The notes under the pieces were generated by a model. It saw only the letters and a list, made by a program, of their open reading frames with translations, did not search any database and had not been told where the DNA came from. A DNA stretch of 64,000 bases from Lycorma delicatula (taxonomy: Eukaryota > Arthropoda > Insecta > Hemiptera > Fulgoridae). Of the stretch, positions 32,461-45,030 are shown piece after piece. The DNA is taken from the NCBI RefSeq assembly GCF_047948215.1, contig NC_134462.1:121480937-121544936 (forward strand), written 5' to 3'. Each line of letters begins with the position of its first letter. The first letter of the stretch is position 1. A program made the position numbers and the translations under genes.

Positions 32461-33745
32461 CGAGTTTGGTAGTTTGGTGAAAGTGAAAACTTTTACAGCG
32501 ATCATAATTGTTTCGAATAATATACATATAATTATATTAATGATCATATTATTGCGGATGGTATTACTTGGAAGAATCGGGAACAAGATGTAAATTTATA
32601 TTATATACGTGTATACGGCTAAAATTATTTTCATTCGTATAATCATTAGTTCTAGAGTGCGTTCACTTATAACTACGTATCATTTATTCTGTTGAATATT
32701 GCTGCATTTGATTTTGTAAATTAATATTTTCTTCGATATTATCAAAATGATAAAACGGGCTTGCGGTAAATAAAATATATGATAAATACTTTTGATTGAA
32801 ATCTATCTAATCGTTTAAAAAAAAAAAACTCCGTCGATTGTAGTTCAATATTTTTTATACCCTCATTTATATCGTTCGACATGTTTAAATTTGATGTGGT
32901 TTTTAAGAAATCGGTTAAAGGCTTCCACATTTCTTTTGAGAAACCCATATGACCTTCCCGCTCTTAGTCGACGGTAATCGATATGAGTTCCGATCAAGTA
33001 AAGCAGACCCTGTTGCTTTATAAATGAGCAAATTTTCACGGCTGAATTCCACGATAATGAGATGAGATGTAAATAGTAACCGTTATGATTATTTTATTAG
33101 CTTCTCCCTCGCTTGGCTAAACTGGGGGTTACCGAACGAACTTTTCACGTGGGAGCCTGACAGATCAGACATTTTCAGTGACCGTCCAAAAGTCCGCGGC
33201 GTGCCTAAAGAAGTTTTCACTTCAAAAGTAACTATTTTATCTTCAACATTATTAAATTCAAATGTTTTATTAATAAGAGTGTTTAGGAAGGGTATATACT
33301 GAGACCGTTTTATTATCTATTCTTTTTCCTTAAAAATTTAATTCTTTTATTTCCAAATTCTCGTTTTACACACGAACGAGTAAGTCGAATCTTGAATCGG
33401 TATCGAGGATTTTAGTACTTATATCCAAAATATCTTTTGAATGATCTAGTGAAGCGACGCCCGGGCTTTTTAATAGTTTCCAGAATTCCTAAAAAACCTT
33501 TTTTTCTTATATAATTTAATTGTTTTTAAACTTATACTTCTTCTTTTTTATTAATAAAAGTACAAGTACTAAAACAATAATGATATTAAAAAAAATTCTG
33601 TCATATAAAACTGAAAGCGATTAATTGTAGAACATTTTAATTTTTTATTAAATACAATATTGTTGTAATTATTTTTAATTAGTTTTTTTAAATACTTTTA
33701 CCGATTCAAATTATTTATTTACAGAGTTAAAGTAATAAATGCTTA
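32461..33745. other. No recognised feature
   Basis: AT-rich with a moderately GC-richer patch near 33110-33210. No domain, boundary or tRNA-like box. Confidence 0.4.
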
Positions 33746-36489
33746 ATTGACTTATTTTATTGCTTTTCTATCGTTAAATAGTCAGATAAAATCAGAAACA
33801 GAAGTTGAAAATTGCTTTGCGAACCTAATCAAGGGAATTGCTGTCGTATGCGAGAACAGTATAGCATATATATATATATATATGAGAGAAAATCTTTCTG
33901 TGTTGTGTGTGTGTGCGCGCTCACACATACAACACGAATTGTTTAGATTGAAAAGTAGCTGGAGCCCATTAAACGAATCTGAGAAACGTGTGTTGCATAC
34001 ATTATATAGTTTTACTATTAAAACATAACGATAATTTTATAAATAAAGCTTTTTTCATTTAATTTTGTTATATTAATTTTTTTTATTACTTTTTGTTGTA
34101 ATTTGATTAGAATCGTAAACTTTTTATGTTACTTATAGGCTTATTTCTATATTAAATGAATAGGCGTTGATTTGTTTATTACACAATTCTTTTTCAAAGG
34201 ATCTTTATTATTATTGTGTCAATTTTTCATATTAATTTAGTATAGATCGTTTATCTTATAAAGACGCGCTTACCCTAGTTAAATAATTGGCGGAATTGCT
34301 GTATTTAGAAATATTTCAATGTTGTTCTGTGGAATCTAATTTTATTGGCGGTAATTATCAGAGCAATGATTCTAATGAACAGAAATTGGGTTTATAAAAC
34401 TTCCCTAAAAAGCATTCTTTATTTATTTATTATTTTTTTTTACATAAATGTCATAATTCTGATAAAATTTAATTTAAAAAAGAAATAAGTTAAATGCATT
34501 GTAGTAAATTAAAACAAATGTATAGGCGTTTAAATGAATGTATATTTGTTTATAAATACATAAATTGTATATATATATATATATACATGTTTGTGTGTGT
34601 GTGTGTGTGTGTATGCATAAAATGCTGATTATAGTTACAAATACAGAATGTTTCAGGAGGTAAGGGAAATATTTTAGAAACTGATTCTAGAATTTCAAAT
34701 AAGGAAAGAATTTCATACAAGCTTATGTGCAAAAATATTTTATTTTCGAGTTCGGTAAAAAATAGTAAAATATTTCGCCCGGATTTCAGTTCCATCCGGC
34801 GAAATGAGGTCACACTGAATTTTATGGTTTCTTGTCCTAAAATACTGAACGTAAAACAGTAACAGTCAGTGAAGATAAACACATTTTTTTTACGTTTGAA
34901 GTACAATAACTTTGTTAAATGACTAATAAATGCGTAAATTTTACTATCAAAACTTAAACAGTATTTAATTCTAAGATAATTAGTTTTTTCTTATAATATA
35001 TATTTCTTATATATATATATATATATATATAACTTATTTTTCATTGAGACGCTATAATGCGATGACTTTTGACTCGTGTAAGAGCTTTCGCTATTTCTAA
35101 CAGCGCAACATTAGTTTTCTTTTAAAAATATATCAAATCAATAAAAAAATAAAATAAAATAAAAACCTCGTTAATTACACGGTTGAGTAGAGTTAATGAA
35201 AAAAATTAAGGCTAATAACGATTTCCTATTTATTATTATTTTATTACTCAAAAAGAGTTAAACTTTTAAGATCTTTCCAAAACCGGGAAAGTTCTAAAAT
35301 ATTTTTCCGCGTTTTTCTTTTTAACTCTCTCATCTATCTTAAAAGTATAAAAAACAAACCAATTGTCATGGTATCTTCCTTAACTCATCGTATTAACTTT
35401 CCTTAAATCATTTTCTACACAAGCATTAAACTCTTGACAAAGTCTTAGTAACTGAAGAAACAACTATTAAATAATGAGTATAACTAAAATAAAGAAAGTA
35501 ATTAAACAAACACCAGAAGTAACAAAACAACAATCACAAAGGCCTCTTTTGATGATACTATAATATTACTAAACTGTAATGTTTTACTTTATATTTAGTT
35601 TTTTGGTCCTTAATTTTTTTCTAGTGTTTTTTTTCTAATATTTCCTGTTTTTTAAACCGGTCAAAGCACACCTGTTTATTTTTAATGTGCTTTTTTGTTA
35701 ATTGTGACGATGAAATATATGTAATATAATATATTACGTAAAGGATTGTTATATAAACATATAAAATGTAAATAATTAAGGAACGGGAGGCATTTATAAT
35801 TAACCCGTACATATAAACACCGTGTAGTCGATAAAATTGATGAGGAAGCAAAATTGTTTTTGTGATGGATGTTATTAAAACTGCACGATTGTTTAGTGGA
35901 CTCATTAGAGAGGATGAGATAGGTTTGGCAATCGAGTGGGAGATGCCGATAAGCTTGTGTGGTGTCGGGTCGGGCGACCTGGTCTACCCTTGTTCTAATT
36001 AGAACAGGCAGCTTTGCTAATTAATTCCTGACTTCGCTCAAAATCTCTTAACACTCTGCTTCGAACACTTATTGTAACGTAGTACTTTAAAGTACTGTAG
36101 TTAGATTATAAATCTACGATCTGCTTATTCATAGAACGTAGCTAGCTTAGTATCACTATTCCATTGTTACTAACGCTACACATTGCCGATCTATTTATTT
36201 TACTTCGTGCTAAACGAGAATTAAAGTGAGACTGAGAGGGAAATAAATAAAAAGAGACGCCAAATCTCTTTCGTTCTACCGATTTAATTATTTTAAACAT
36301 TCTCCGTTTGTAACAAGTAGTAAATGAAATTGCAAAGCTTACATGAAGCAACCTACATATAATAAATAATATATCTACAAAGAAAGAGCTACCGCTCTTT
36401 CTTAGTTCCAATTCCAAACAAGCTTTGAACTTTTTTCACTCGTTTATAGAAATAAATATAAGGTAGCTTTAATTGAGGTGATTATTGTT
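33746..36489. other. Unassigned, with microsatellites and two short palindromes
   Basis: TA-runs lie at 33865-33883, 34568-34585 and 35008-35031, and a (GT)n run at 34593-34612. Two perfect 16-bp palindromes lie at 35991-36006 (TGTTCTAATTAGAACA) and 36081-36096 (AGTACTTTAAAGTACT). No protein domain in the short frames. Confidence 0.5.
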
Positions 36490-38160
36490 GAAATGTTTGC
36501 TGTCGGCGGAACGACGACTGCACTGCCTGAGGTTATGGGTAACCATACAGCTGTGAAGTGTAGCGTCGTTTTGATGAGGGCAGTTTTTGAATGAGCAAGC
36601 ACCACTATCGGCGGGATGGCGACGGCACTGCTGAGGGCATGGATTCCGATGCAGCCGTGAGGTGCAGCGGCATCTTGATGATGGTAGTAAGTGAAAGTAA
36701 ATGTCACGTGAGACTCTGCGAAGGAGCTACCACCCTAATTACACTGCGGTATTTCGTAAAGCACCACGGATTGGAGACCTGGCTCGTTCGGGTAAATTGA
36801 CGGCGGTCCAAGTCCTTGTTGTACAGTCATCTACTCGAGATTTGTTCGGGGACGGCGGTGATTCCAAAATCGACCTTGGTCGTACTGATTACGCCATAAT
36901 CATTAACTTGGCGATCTTGAGGTGGCCTCCATCGTCTGCCGGTCGGTTCCTCAGGTGATGAAGGATGGGCACAGTCGGGTGGTGTGTTTTTCAGGACAAT
37001 CTGGGCAACTATTGCGCCGCACAGTTGAATATTTCAATTGACGGATCGGGAAGAAACACTTTGTACATCTGTTAGTGTCGATGCAGACGGATGTCGTTAG
37101 GAAACGGTCGGTAGGCCCGCCGACAACGACAGTGGTAGTCAAAGCGGAGGGGAAAACTTTCCTGGCCTCCTACGCCGGCTGAAATAAGCTGTCACCAGCT
37201 GAAGTCAAGGTCCTTTCCGCGCTTAAGGGTCACGGTGAGGACCTCCAGATCCGGATGCGGGCCGATAGTGGTGCTGCTGTTGAACGGATAAGCAAGGATA
37301 TTTCTGCGAAAATCGAGGACACCATTATGGCTCTGTCAGGGCGGAGTGGTAGGAGGATCCAAGTCCTTTTTAAGGATGTGAATGTACTCACTACTGAGGA
37401 TGAGTTCATTACGTAGTTTCGGAAAATCACACGGGAGTCAGTGTCGATCGAAGTTATGTTCATGGGACTCAGGTGGTCACTGTGGCTGTGCCGCCTATCC
37501 TTGGGAATAAATTATCGGCTGATGGACGTATCCGTTTGGGATGGGTGACTTTGTACGGTTATGAGACATTCATTTGACGAACTTTGCTTTTGCTGCTGGA
37601 AGCAAGGCCACAGGGCTAATTCGTGTACCGGGCCAGATCGTAGCGGCCATTGTTTTATCTGTGGTGAGGCCGGTCAGTTTCGCAAGGACTGCCGGCGAGA
37701 GTCTCGGTGTCCTTCCTGTCGGTTGCATGGACATGCACCCGGTGGTAGGGGATGCAAGGCTTCACCTGCTACATGAAGATGCTGCGCCTGCTCAGTGCTG
37801 ATGGGTGTCTGAGGGGGACAGCTTCGTCCAGGAAGGGGGGGAAGCTCCGGCGACCCACCATCACTGATTGGACGGGGACTCCTTCGCAGCGCATCTGGGG
37901 GAGGCAATGTAAGATCGTAGTGCCGGTGGGGAATCCCTTTGGGGATCCCATTAGAGGCGGGGCATTAAGTCCGGAGTCCCGGTGAGGGGACCCCTTTCGG
38001 GTCTCTCATTAGAGGCGTGGCATATAGTGCAAAACCGAGTCCCGGACCTTGTGTTCTACCGAGGTAGTTTAAGGCGAAGGCATCCCCCGGAGCTGAGTAA
38101 TGCTTAAATGTTTGGTTCAGTTCCGCGGTGGCGGGGTAAATGAAGTTGAAAAAAAATGTA
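36490..38160 (+). mobile_element. R1-like non-LTR element: UTR-like segment and gag-like ORF1 fragment
   Basis: 36490-36740 is GC-rich UTR-like sequence containing two diverged copies of a roughly 105-base unit. It also contains a GTAAATGTCACGTGAGACTC stretch similar to 24531-24550 in another R1-like copy. From about 36750, in shifting frames, comes a gag-like ORF1. APRIGDLARSGKLTAVQVLV and STRDLFGDGGDSKIDLGRTD (36760-36890) match the minus copy at 42790-45030. Later TEDEF-, GNKLSADGRIRLGWV- and zinc-knuckle segments follow. The ending GTCCCGGTGAGG...CCGAGTCCCGG also aligns with the end of that copy. Several stops and frameshifts; dead. Confidence 0.75.
37561..37776 (+). pseudogene. Zinc-knuckle (CCHC) region of the gag-like ORF1
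   Basis: The frame from 37561 has three consecutive Cys-His clusters: CFCCWKQGHRANSC (start C-x2-C), then HCFICGEAGQFRKDC (C-x2-C with Gln in place of the usual His, then C) and CPSCRLHGHAPGGRGC. Three knuckles at the end of ORF1 are usual in R1 and Jockey-clade elements, where ORF1 binds the element RNA. The frame is open here but disconnected from the rest of ORF1 by frameshifts. Confidence 0.8.
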
Positions 38161-39778
38161 ATAATGTTTCGATTAATTTTATACTACGAGTAGTAACAAC
38201 TATAATAATAATAATATTAATAATGGATCGCGAGATAATTTTTTTTTAATTTGTAGGCACATGAAATATCCAGCTTTCATATCAGTTATAGTATCTCATA
38301 TAAGTTTTCAATCAGCCGAGTAAGGTCAGGGCAATACTCGTCCCTCGTCAACAGTATGTTCGTATTTTGAGCGATAAGAAAAGAGAGGACTATAAGGGAT
38401 TAGGACGTATAAGAAAAAGACTTCTTGGTCAAATCGGGTGATTCTCGTTAAATTGTCTGCTTTATAACTAATGGCACAGGTACGAGCATTTTCATAAATC
38501 CGTATCATATCTTGCAACAAGAAGATGGATGATACAGATTACATACAGGTACTGACCCTTAAATTTTAAATGATCTTATTTTTGCATATTTTTATTGACT
38601 TTTAATAATAATTTTTATATTTTTTATCTCTATTATTTTTTCGTACATTTATATTAAACAGCCTATTTTATATTCCATTGAAAAAAAGCTTTAACTTTTT
38701 TACACCGATTCAATTTACCATTCGATTACATGTTTTAAAAAACCTGTTAGCGGGCTTAATAGAGTTTTAATTTAATATATTCTTTTTTACGATTTCATTT
38801 ATCGATAACGATCAAAATAATGAAATATTTATCATTTAAAATAAAATGTGTGCAGATAACATCTGTATTATCAATTTTTATAACCTGCATCGTAAATTTA
38901 AAAAATGGAAAAATATAATAATTTATTTTAAAAAAACCTTATGCAAACGTGTTTTGTGTTCAGTGTTGATGCTCAAAAACGATAAATAAATTTATACATT
39001 TTTATAAAAGAAAAAAGTGCTACGTGCAATAAAAATAGCTATAAATCATTCTACGTATTTTTTTTTTATTATGATACGAAATACGCTTGAAAAGTAATAA
39101 AAAAAACCAAATATAATAAATGGGTCTGTTCAATTTAAATTCAATATTTTTACTGCCTCATTAAAATTTATAAAAACCTAGTGCCTTCCCCACTGTTTAG
39201 GACTTAGTTGCTAACAGATGTATAACACACTCTTCTCTATTAAACAGCCGCTACAAATATCTCAACCGACTAGCATTTAAACGTTGTACTCTATTTATTT
39301 CAAATATTTTACTACTATTTTACCGTAAACGCGTAAAATTAACTTCTTTCACGCCTTCAAAATGTAATTTATACGTGAAACGGATAATTTATCGATCGTG
39401 CAAAAATAATTTATACGTAAACCACCAGTTCAACGTATATTGATATCATCAACCGCTTCATAAATTGACGACGTAATACGGTATAAGTTTTAATGGACAA
39501 CTCCATTCGTAATCTAAAGCACACACACACTTTCTAAATAGTAATCATTAATTATCCAAATATATGACCGGAGAACAAAACTTTTAATAAATAGTAAAAA
39601 AGAAAGGAGTAAAAATAAATACAATAAAATAGCGTTTACTGTTTTTATAATGCACCGAAACCAAACAATTATACAGCCGATAATCTCAATTTTCACTTTC
39701 GAAAGTAGTATGGTCGTGCTCAAGAACTATATAAGTATCCCGTACCAGAAAAATGAAATATCAAGTAATTTTTTACTG
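38161..39778. other. No recognised feature
   Basis: AT-rich. The minus frame at 38326-38520 and the hydrophobic minus frame at 39514-39723 have no family I recognise. Confidence 0.4.
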
Positions 39779-40109
39779 TAGTATTCCAGTCGCGGCTTCG
39801 CCCATCCTGCCTCCGTAGGGTAAGACATCCGCCTTGTGACGATCCTTGTCGCCACACCGTCCTCTTCGTTCCTAACCTGATGGGCTTTACCGCAGGTCAT
39901 CTTTTAGACCCTCTAAACCTAATAACACACCGCAGTCATCGGTTTGGCCTCTATCAGAGTGCCACCGATGCAAATGCTGCGGCAAACATTTCCATCAGTA
40001 TATTTACACGACTTACTATATCGCCTTCGTATGACTTCTTTCAACCACGACCTCCTACCGCAACTTATTGACTAGAACTGCCTCCCAGTTCTAGTTCTTC
40101 TTTTTTTTC

Positions 40110-40136
<27 letters not shown>
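39779..40136 (+). repeat. Poly(A)-tailed retroelement, possibly a SINE or a non-LTR 3' end
   Basis: A GC-richer block of about 330 bases ends with a perfect 9-bp stem-loop, CTAGAACTG (40072-40080) CCTCC CAGTTCTAG (40086-40094). A pyrimidine-rich TTCTTCTTTTTTTT and a pure run of 27 A (40110-40136) follow. Stem-loop, T-rich stretch and poly(A) at a 3' end indicate retroposition. No clear A and B boxes and no target duplication were found, so the class is open. Confidence 0.6.
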
Positions 40137-40140
<4 letters not shown>

Positions 40141-40218
40141 TATCTGTAAGTTTCCGAAAAATGTGTTTATTAATTTTATCTCTAACTCAGTTCTGTTACA
40201 CTCATCGCCTTTGTTCAG

Positions 40219-41345
40219 TTATAGTTCGCTGAGGTCCTTCTTAAGTTCGACGACCCAATCCGTAGTCGCTTTCATATTTGTTAAAAAAATAAAGACGCGC
40301 TTCGTTAACCTATTATCCGACATCCTGAGTATATGACCGTAGAACTTGACCCTTCGTTTTCTCATCGTCGACGTCAGCGGTTCGTTGTTCCCTTTATAAA
40401 GTTCTTCGTTACTTCTTAGTCTGTAAGATCCGTCTTCTAGTTTTCTTGGTCCCAATATTTTCCTCAAGATTCTTCTTTCACGTATTTCCATTTCCTTCAG
40501 TTCATACTTTTTCCTGAGTATCAAACATTCTGATGCGTAGAGTGCCTCTGGTTTGAGCACGGAAGTGTAGTGTCTTATTTTTGATCCGTATGATATACTT
40601 TTTTTGTTGTAGATATTCTTTGTTATCCCGTATGCTCTTTCTAATTTCCTGGTCCTTTCCGTGTTAGCTGCCTCATCGAGTCCATTAGCTTGAATAATTT
40701 CTCCAAGATATTTGAAACGATCGACTCTCCTGATATTCCCTCCTTTTGTTTTTATTTCTTTCTCCTTGTGATGTCGGTATTCCATGTATTCCGTCTTCTC
40801 GTAAGATATCTGTAGTCATGTCCTTATGGCTATTTCCTCTAGTAACTCTATCGATTCTCTAGCCTCTTCAACATTTTTTGTAATTATTGCTGTATCATCT
40901 GAAAAGGCCAAACAATCCACTTTTATTTGGGTTTTACCAGCTCCTAGTCGTATTTCTTTTAATCCGTTTTCCTCTTTCTTCTTACGCCATTCCCTTATTA
41001 TTTTCTCGAGGATTAGATTAAACAATATTGGCGACAGCCCATCTCTCCCTGCCTCAATCCCGTTTTAACTTCAAAGGGCTCTGATATTTCTCCCATAAAT
41101 TTTATTTTGGACTGCGTATTTGTCAACGTTTGTATCCTATTAATGTTTGCGTCTTCCTGTCTACTCCGAATTCCTTGAGCGTTTCCATCATTGACTCTCT
41201 GTCTATCGAATCGTATGCCTTCTTGAAATCTACAAACGTTACTACGGTGTTAATTCCTCTCAATGCTCTTAGTCTTAATATATTTTTTAAATTGAAGATT
41301 TGTTCCACGCACGATCTTCCTCTTCTGAACCCTCCTTGATATAGT
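40219..41345 (-). mobile_element. Non-LTR reverse transcriptase, 5'-truncated (family 2, best copy)
   Basis: Three minus frames read in order. 41308 to 41123 gives RGINTVVTFVDFKKAYDSID, which carries the first catalytic Asp of the palm. 41025 to 40816 gives MFNLILEKIIREW and the catalytic LAFSDDTAIIT box (FADD changed to FSDD). 40785 to 40219 gives FKYLGEIIQANG, ERTRKLERAYGITKN, KPEALYASECL, ERRILRKILGP and RRVKFYGHILRMSDNR, the connection domain and C-terminus. Frameshifts lie around 40800 and 41050-41120. Upstream endonuclease sequence is absent (cut near 41345). Fragments of the same family occur at 15285 and 61235. Confidence 0.8.
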
Positions 41346-41814
41346 TCACATTTATATATAAAGTAATTTAAACAAAATAATACCCTAACATACGTATTAA
41401 TTTTTTTACGAATATTAATAAAATATGTAAGTAAATTTTAAATCTAAAATTTATTTTTAAAAAAATTCACACAAATATCTAACCTGCTGTAAAAGGAAAT
41501 CCCTTTAATAAAGATTAAAGTGCACGTTCTAAATTTCATTACATTAGAACTTCTATTAATTTTAATATTATAAGTAATTATAAAACGTAATAATTAAAAC
41601 TGTTTTAATTAATATCAAAAGAGAGCCGTTCAAAAAATAATGGTGATTTATATTTTACTATAATTAATGTACAGGAAGAAATACGTATTTTATGATATAA
41701 TAAATGCTACGTAACAGAATTTCTGAAAAAAGTTTATCTTTTGTTTCTCCCTTACAAGTACGTTGCAATCTGTTCAACTAGTGAACGATAAGCGATCCCC
41801 CGCGACCCGATGAG
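41346..41814. other. No recognised feature
   Basis: AT-rich sequence. Confidence 0.4.
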
Positions 41815-41990
41815 ATGAGGATGATATGTATGACGTGTAAATGAGATGTAGTCTTGTACGGACTCACGCCGACCGTTCATAAGGCGAGTGGTTAAACCGA
41901 ACCCCGACCACCAAAATACACTATGAAAATCAGCTGTTAAACAACTGATTTGCTGCGAAGAATTAACTACGAGACCGAGAATTAACGGTG
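41815..41990 (-). repeat. SINE A copy, old and incomplete
   Basis: GATGAGGATGATATGTATGA, GTGTAAATGAGATGTAGTCT, GACCACCAAAATACAC and a degraded palindrome (AATCAGCTGTTAAACAACTG) keep the order of SINE A in reverse. About 60 bases between the palindrome and the body (box B) are lost. Confidence 0.6.
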
Positions 41991-41999
41991 TCTCGTTAG

Positions 42000-42785
42000 A
42001 GGCAGTGCTGGGATGCCACCGGTGGATCTCCTAGCAGAGGAGAGATTTGAAAGGTACCAGGGCACGGACAGTTGTATGGCTAGGCTGTCCCTAATAGGCC
42101 GTTGGCAGGAGAGATGATGTAGTGTCTTAACGGGCCGATGGACTTTCAAGCTGATACCCTGTATGGAGAAATGGATCTCTAGGAAGTATGACGTGATACA
42201 TTTTTGGACGGTCCAGTGGCTGTCTGGCCATGGATCATTCAACGTATACTTATATAAAAGAGAGAGACGGCCGGAGTGCCTGTATTGTGGTCTTGATGAT
42301 GCAGAGCATACCTTCCTACGGTGTCCGAGATGGGCTCCGAATAGACCGTTTGGGGGAGAGATCTCCCTGGAGGAAATTATGAGCATTATGCTTAGCACCA
42401 ATGACGGTAAGAGTATTGTTCTCGCTGGTTCCAGGAAGGACTGTCCAAAAAAATAGAAGAAGGGGATCCAAGGTAGGTGTTTAGTCAGAGAGTAGTGGTG
42501 GAGAGCCAGCCCTCGGGGGTGGGTAGCTGGAATCCTACAGTATCGTCGCTGTTGGGTGCCTTCGGGGTAAACTTGAAGCGCTGCTTCAAGACGACACAGG
42601 AAGAACCAGAAACACTCGTGGGGATGATTTGTGCCTGCTTAGGCGATCCCATTTCCACGCTGTGTAAGGGGGATAGGTTTTTAGTTGGTCCCTGCTTCGG
42701 TAGGAAATACCACACACCCAGTAATACGGGCCGCTGGACGTCTTTGTGTAGATTTTCTTTCCTCCGACGTAAAACAAAAAAACAA
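42000..42785 (+). mobile_element. R1-like non-LTR element: ORF2 C-terminus and 3' UTR
   Basis: From about 42010 (AGMPPVDLLAEERFERYQG-like) through 42165-42456, the frame ends an R1-clade ORF2. WTVQWLSGHGSFNVYLYKRE is followed by CLYCGLDDAEHTFLRCPRW, that is C-x2-C, H-x4-C and the EHTF...CPRW signature, then a stop at 42454-42456. One stop interrupts the frame near 42115. About 330 bases of UTR follow, up to the junction with the opposite-strand ORF1 fragment near 42785. The 3' terminal stem of the 23.7 kb copies is not present, so this is another subfamily or a 3'-truncated copy. Confidence 0.75.
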
Positions 42786-42789
42786 AGGT

Positions 42790-45030
42790 AGCCGGAACTC
42801 GGTCTTGTGTTACATGCCTCTAGCGGGGGAACCACGAGAGATTCACCCGCCGGGACTCCGATCTTGCCTCCCTGGCTCCTCTACTGTATAACCCCCGGAG
42901 GGATTCCCCACCACTACGGTCTTGCATTCCCCTCCAATGGCGTCTGCAAGGGAGTCCCCACCCGTTCATTGGTGGGGACTCCTGCATACAGTCCTTTTGC
43001 AAGTGGCAGGCTCGCCACAAGTAAGGCAGTGGCTACTATGATCTGGTCGAAGATACAATTTGGTCCTGTGGCCTGGCTTCCAGCATCGAAAACATAAGTC
43101 ATCAAAGGTGCGCCTCATCATCTGGCAGGCCATCCACCCAATTCGAATTCGCCCATCAGACTGAAGAAACTTGTCCGCCAAGATGGGCGGCAGTGCCAAT
43201 GTGACCACTTGCGTCGCCCCAAATGCCGGTCGCATGGATAGTATATCTAGCGAGACCGACTTCCATGTAACCTTATGAAGTTCCTTTAGAAACTCGAGTG
43301 AGTATGTCCACGTTCTTAACAACAACGTGGATCCTCCGGCCGCCTCTTCCCGTCAGAGCCGTAGTGGCACCCTCTACCTTTCCTGCGATCTCCTTGCTTT
43401 GTTGTTCAGCCGCACCACTGTCAGCTTACATCCAGAGATGTAGGTCCCCCCTTCCCCTTTCGTGGTGAGAGGATCCCGACCTCACCCGGCGACACTGACC
43501 TCAGACGGATCGAAAGAGATCAACGTAGGTCTTACCTTCTGCCCTAATCACCATCGCTGTTGTGGCGGACCCACGGGTGGTCTCTTGCTCTTTAATCCCG
43601 ATGCCGATGGTACTCGTGAAAGACACACGTAATGTTTCTACTCCACACTCCTGCACATGTACTCCACGAAACGTCGTAGATCTGCTTAACCCGACCTGAG
43701 GGCCCACAAAAGCAGACTAGTCGATCCTGTCTATATTGCATCACTTGCAGTACGGACCTGCAAATGACCGAGGCCACCTCGCAGTCCCCAACTGCCGAAT
43801 CAACCACTAAAGCGTAGTCAGCCCGGCCCACATCAATTTTACATTCATTGTCCCTTCCGAATAAATCGCGTACAGTGGATTGCTCCACAAGGACCTGGTC
43901 CGCCTCCAATTTGCCTGCTCGGCCCACGTCCCGAATCTATGAAGCCTTACGGAACACCGGTGCATATTGCTGGTGTTCGACTTCTAACGCCATGACTGTA
44001 ATCCATGCAGACCCAACATCCTCTGGCAACACAGCGGTGTCTTCCACTAGAGTTGAAATACAGGAAGACCTTCTGAGGTCAGCCTCTAAGAACTAACCGC
44101 TCAATGTCTGCCTCCGCAACTCCGTAATCAATCGCTCGTCGGAGCTCGTCAATCGATGACCATGTTGCAGCCCGTTGCAGACCTCCATCCGGAGTCTGCG
44201 ACGCCATATCAGTGATGATAAAGTACGTTTGTGTAACCTCATCCTCTGTACTCACCCGAGTAGATGAACTCTCTTGAGGCTCCACAGGTACAAACATCTG
44301 CGAACTCCTCCAACATACAAACATGACTGTTCTTAGCTTGGAGCACTTTTTGATCTCAACTTTAGTGGTCATATGTAGTCACCGGTGAGCTCAACTCTTT
44401 AACTTTATGCGGCAAAAGAGTCGTGTTATGTACAAAACATTTTTTCCCTGATGCGACCTGTACGACTTCCCTTATGCGACTCTTTTCCATGCGACCTGTA
44501 CGACTTCCCTTATGCGACTCTTTTCCATGCGACCTGTACGCTTCCCTCCTTCTGGCACCTCTTCTCCTATACATGAGATGTCCATAAAAGATGCAGACTT
44601 CTCTAGATCAGAAGCTGTCTCCGGCAAGAATAAGGAACTTGGTTTTGACGTTTTCTTCCCCTCACCTGCTGGAGGAGAACCATGGAGGCTTCGCTTCCCC
44701 GAAGGTTTCAGAGAACGCTCCCGCCATCCATGACGTCGTCCGACCGGACTGGAAGAGTCGGAAAGTCCTCCTCGACATCCCTGCTCGTCGACGCAATCAG
44801 ACTGACAGCCCTCTGCTGCCTCTGAGTCATCTTCTCTCCCGTCTTCCTATCTTTTCGCTTCCCGTGCGCCGAAGTTCTTCCATCACCGCTTTCTCCAAGC
44901 TGTCACTGCCACTACTGTCCGATAGGACTTCTCTCACCTGAACCCCAGAAGACTCCTTTCCAGTGGATCGTCGCCTTACCTCTTCGACTGATGGAGATAC
45001 TCTCCCTGACTGACGTGGGTCACCCATAAG
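42790..45030 (-). mobile_element. R1-like non-LTR element: gag-like ORF1, nearly full length
   Basis: ORF1 starts at the Met at 45027 (MGDPRQSGRVSPSVEEVRRR) with an acidic, Ser-rich N-terminus. In successive frames it continues with EEVTQTYFIITDMASQTPDG (44170-44240), RAGKLEADQVLVEQSTVRDL and CKIDVGRADYALVVDS (43800-43920). Then come a KTYVDLFRSV segment, RIRIGWMACQM and the zinc knuckles CFRCWKPGHRTKL and HCLTCGE (43000-43110). The segment order equals that of the plus copy at 36750-38160 and covers what that copy lacks at its 5' end. At least four frameshifts. A 41-base unit (GCGACCTGTACGACTTCCCT...) is duplicated in tandem at about 44453-44535. The element starts about ten bases upstream of the Met. 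Confidence 0.8.

Noticed and set aside
35991..36096. Two 16-bp perfect palindromes as hormone-receptor sites
   Set aside because: TGTTCTAATTAGAACA superficially resembles a steroid-receptor element, but spacing and order do not fit the known site. Short AT-rich palindromes are expected by chance in 64 kb.
42485..42891. Several 60-116 codon frames on both strands
   Set aside because: They overlap each other inside R1-like UTR and ORF1 sequence; none continues a protein family except the ORF1 frame described.
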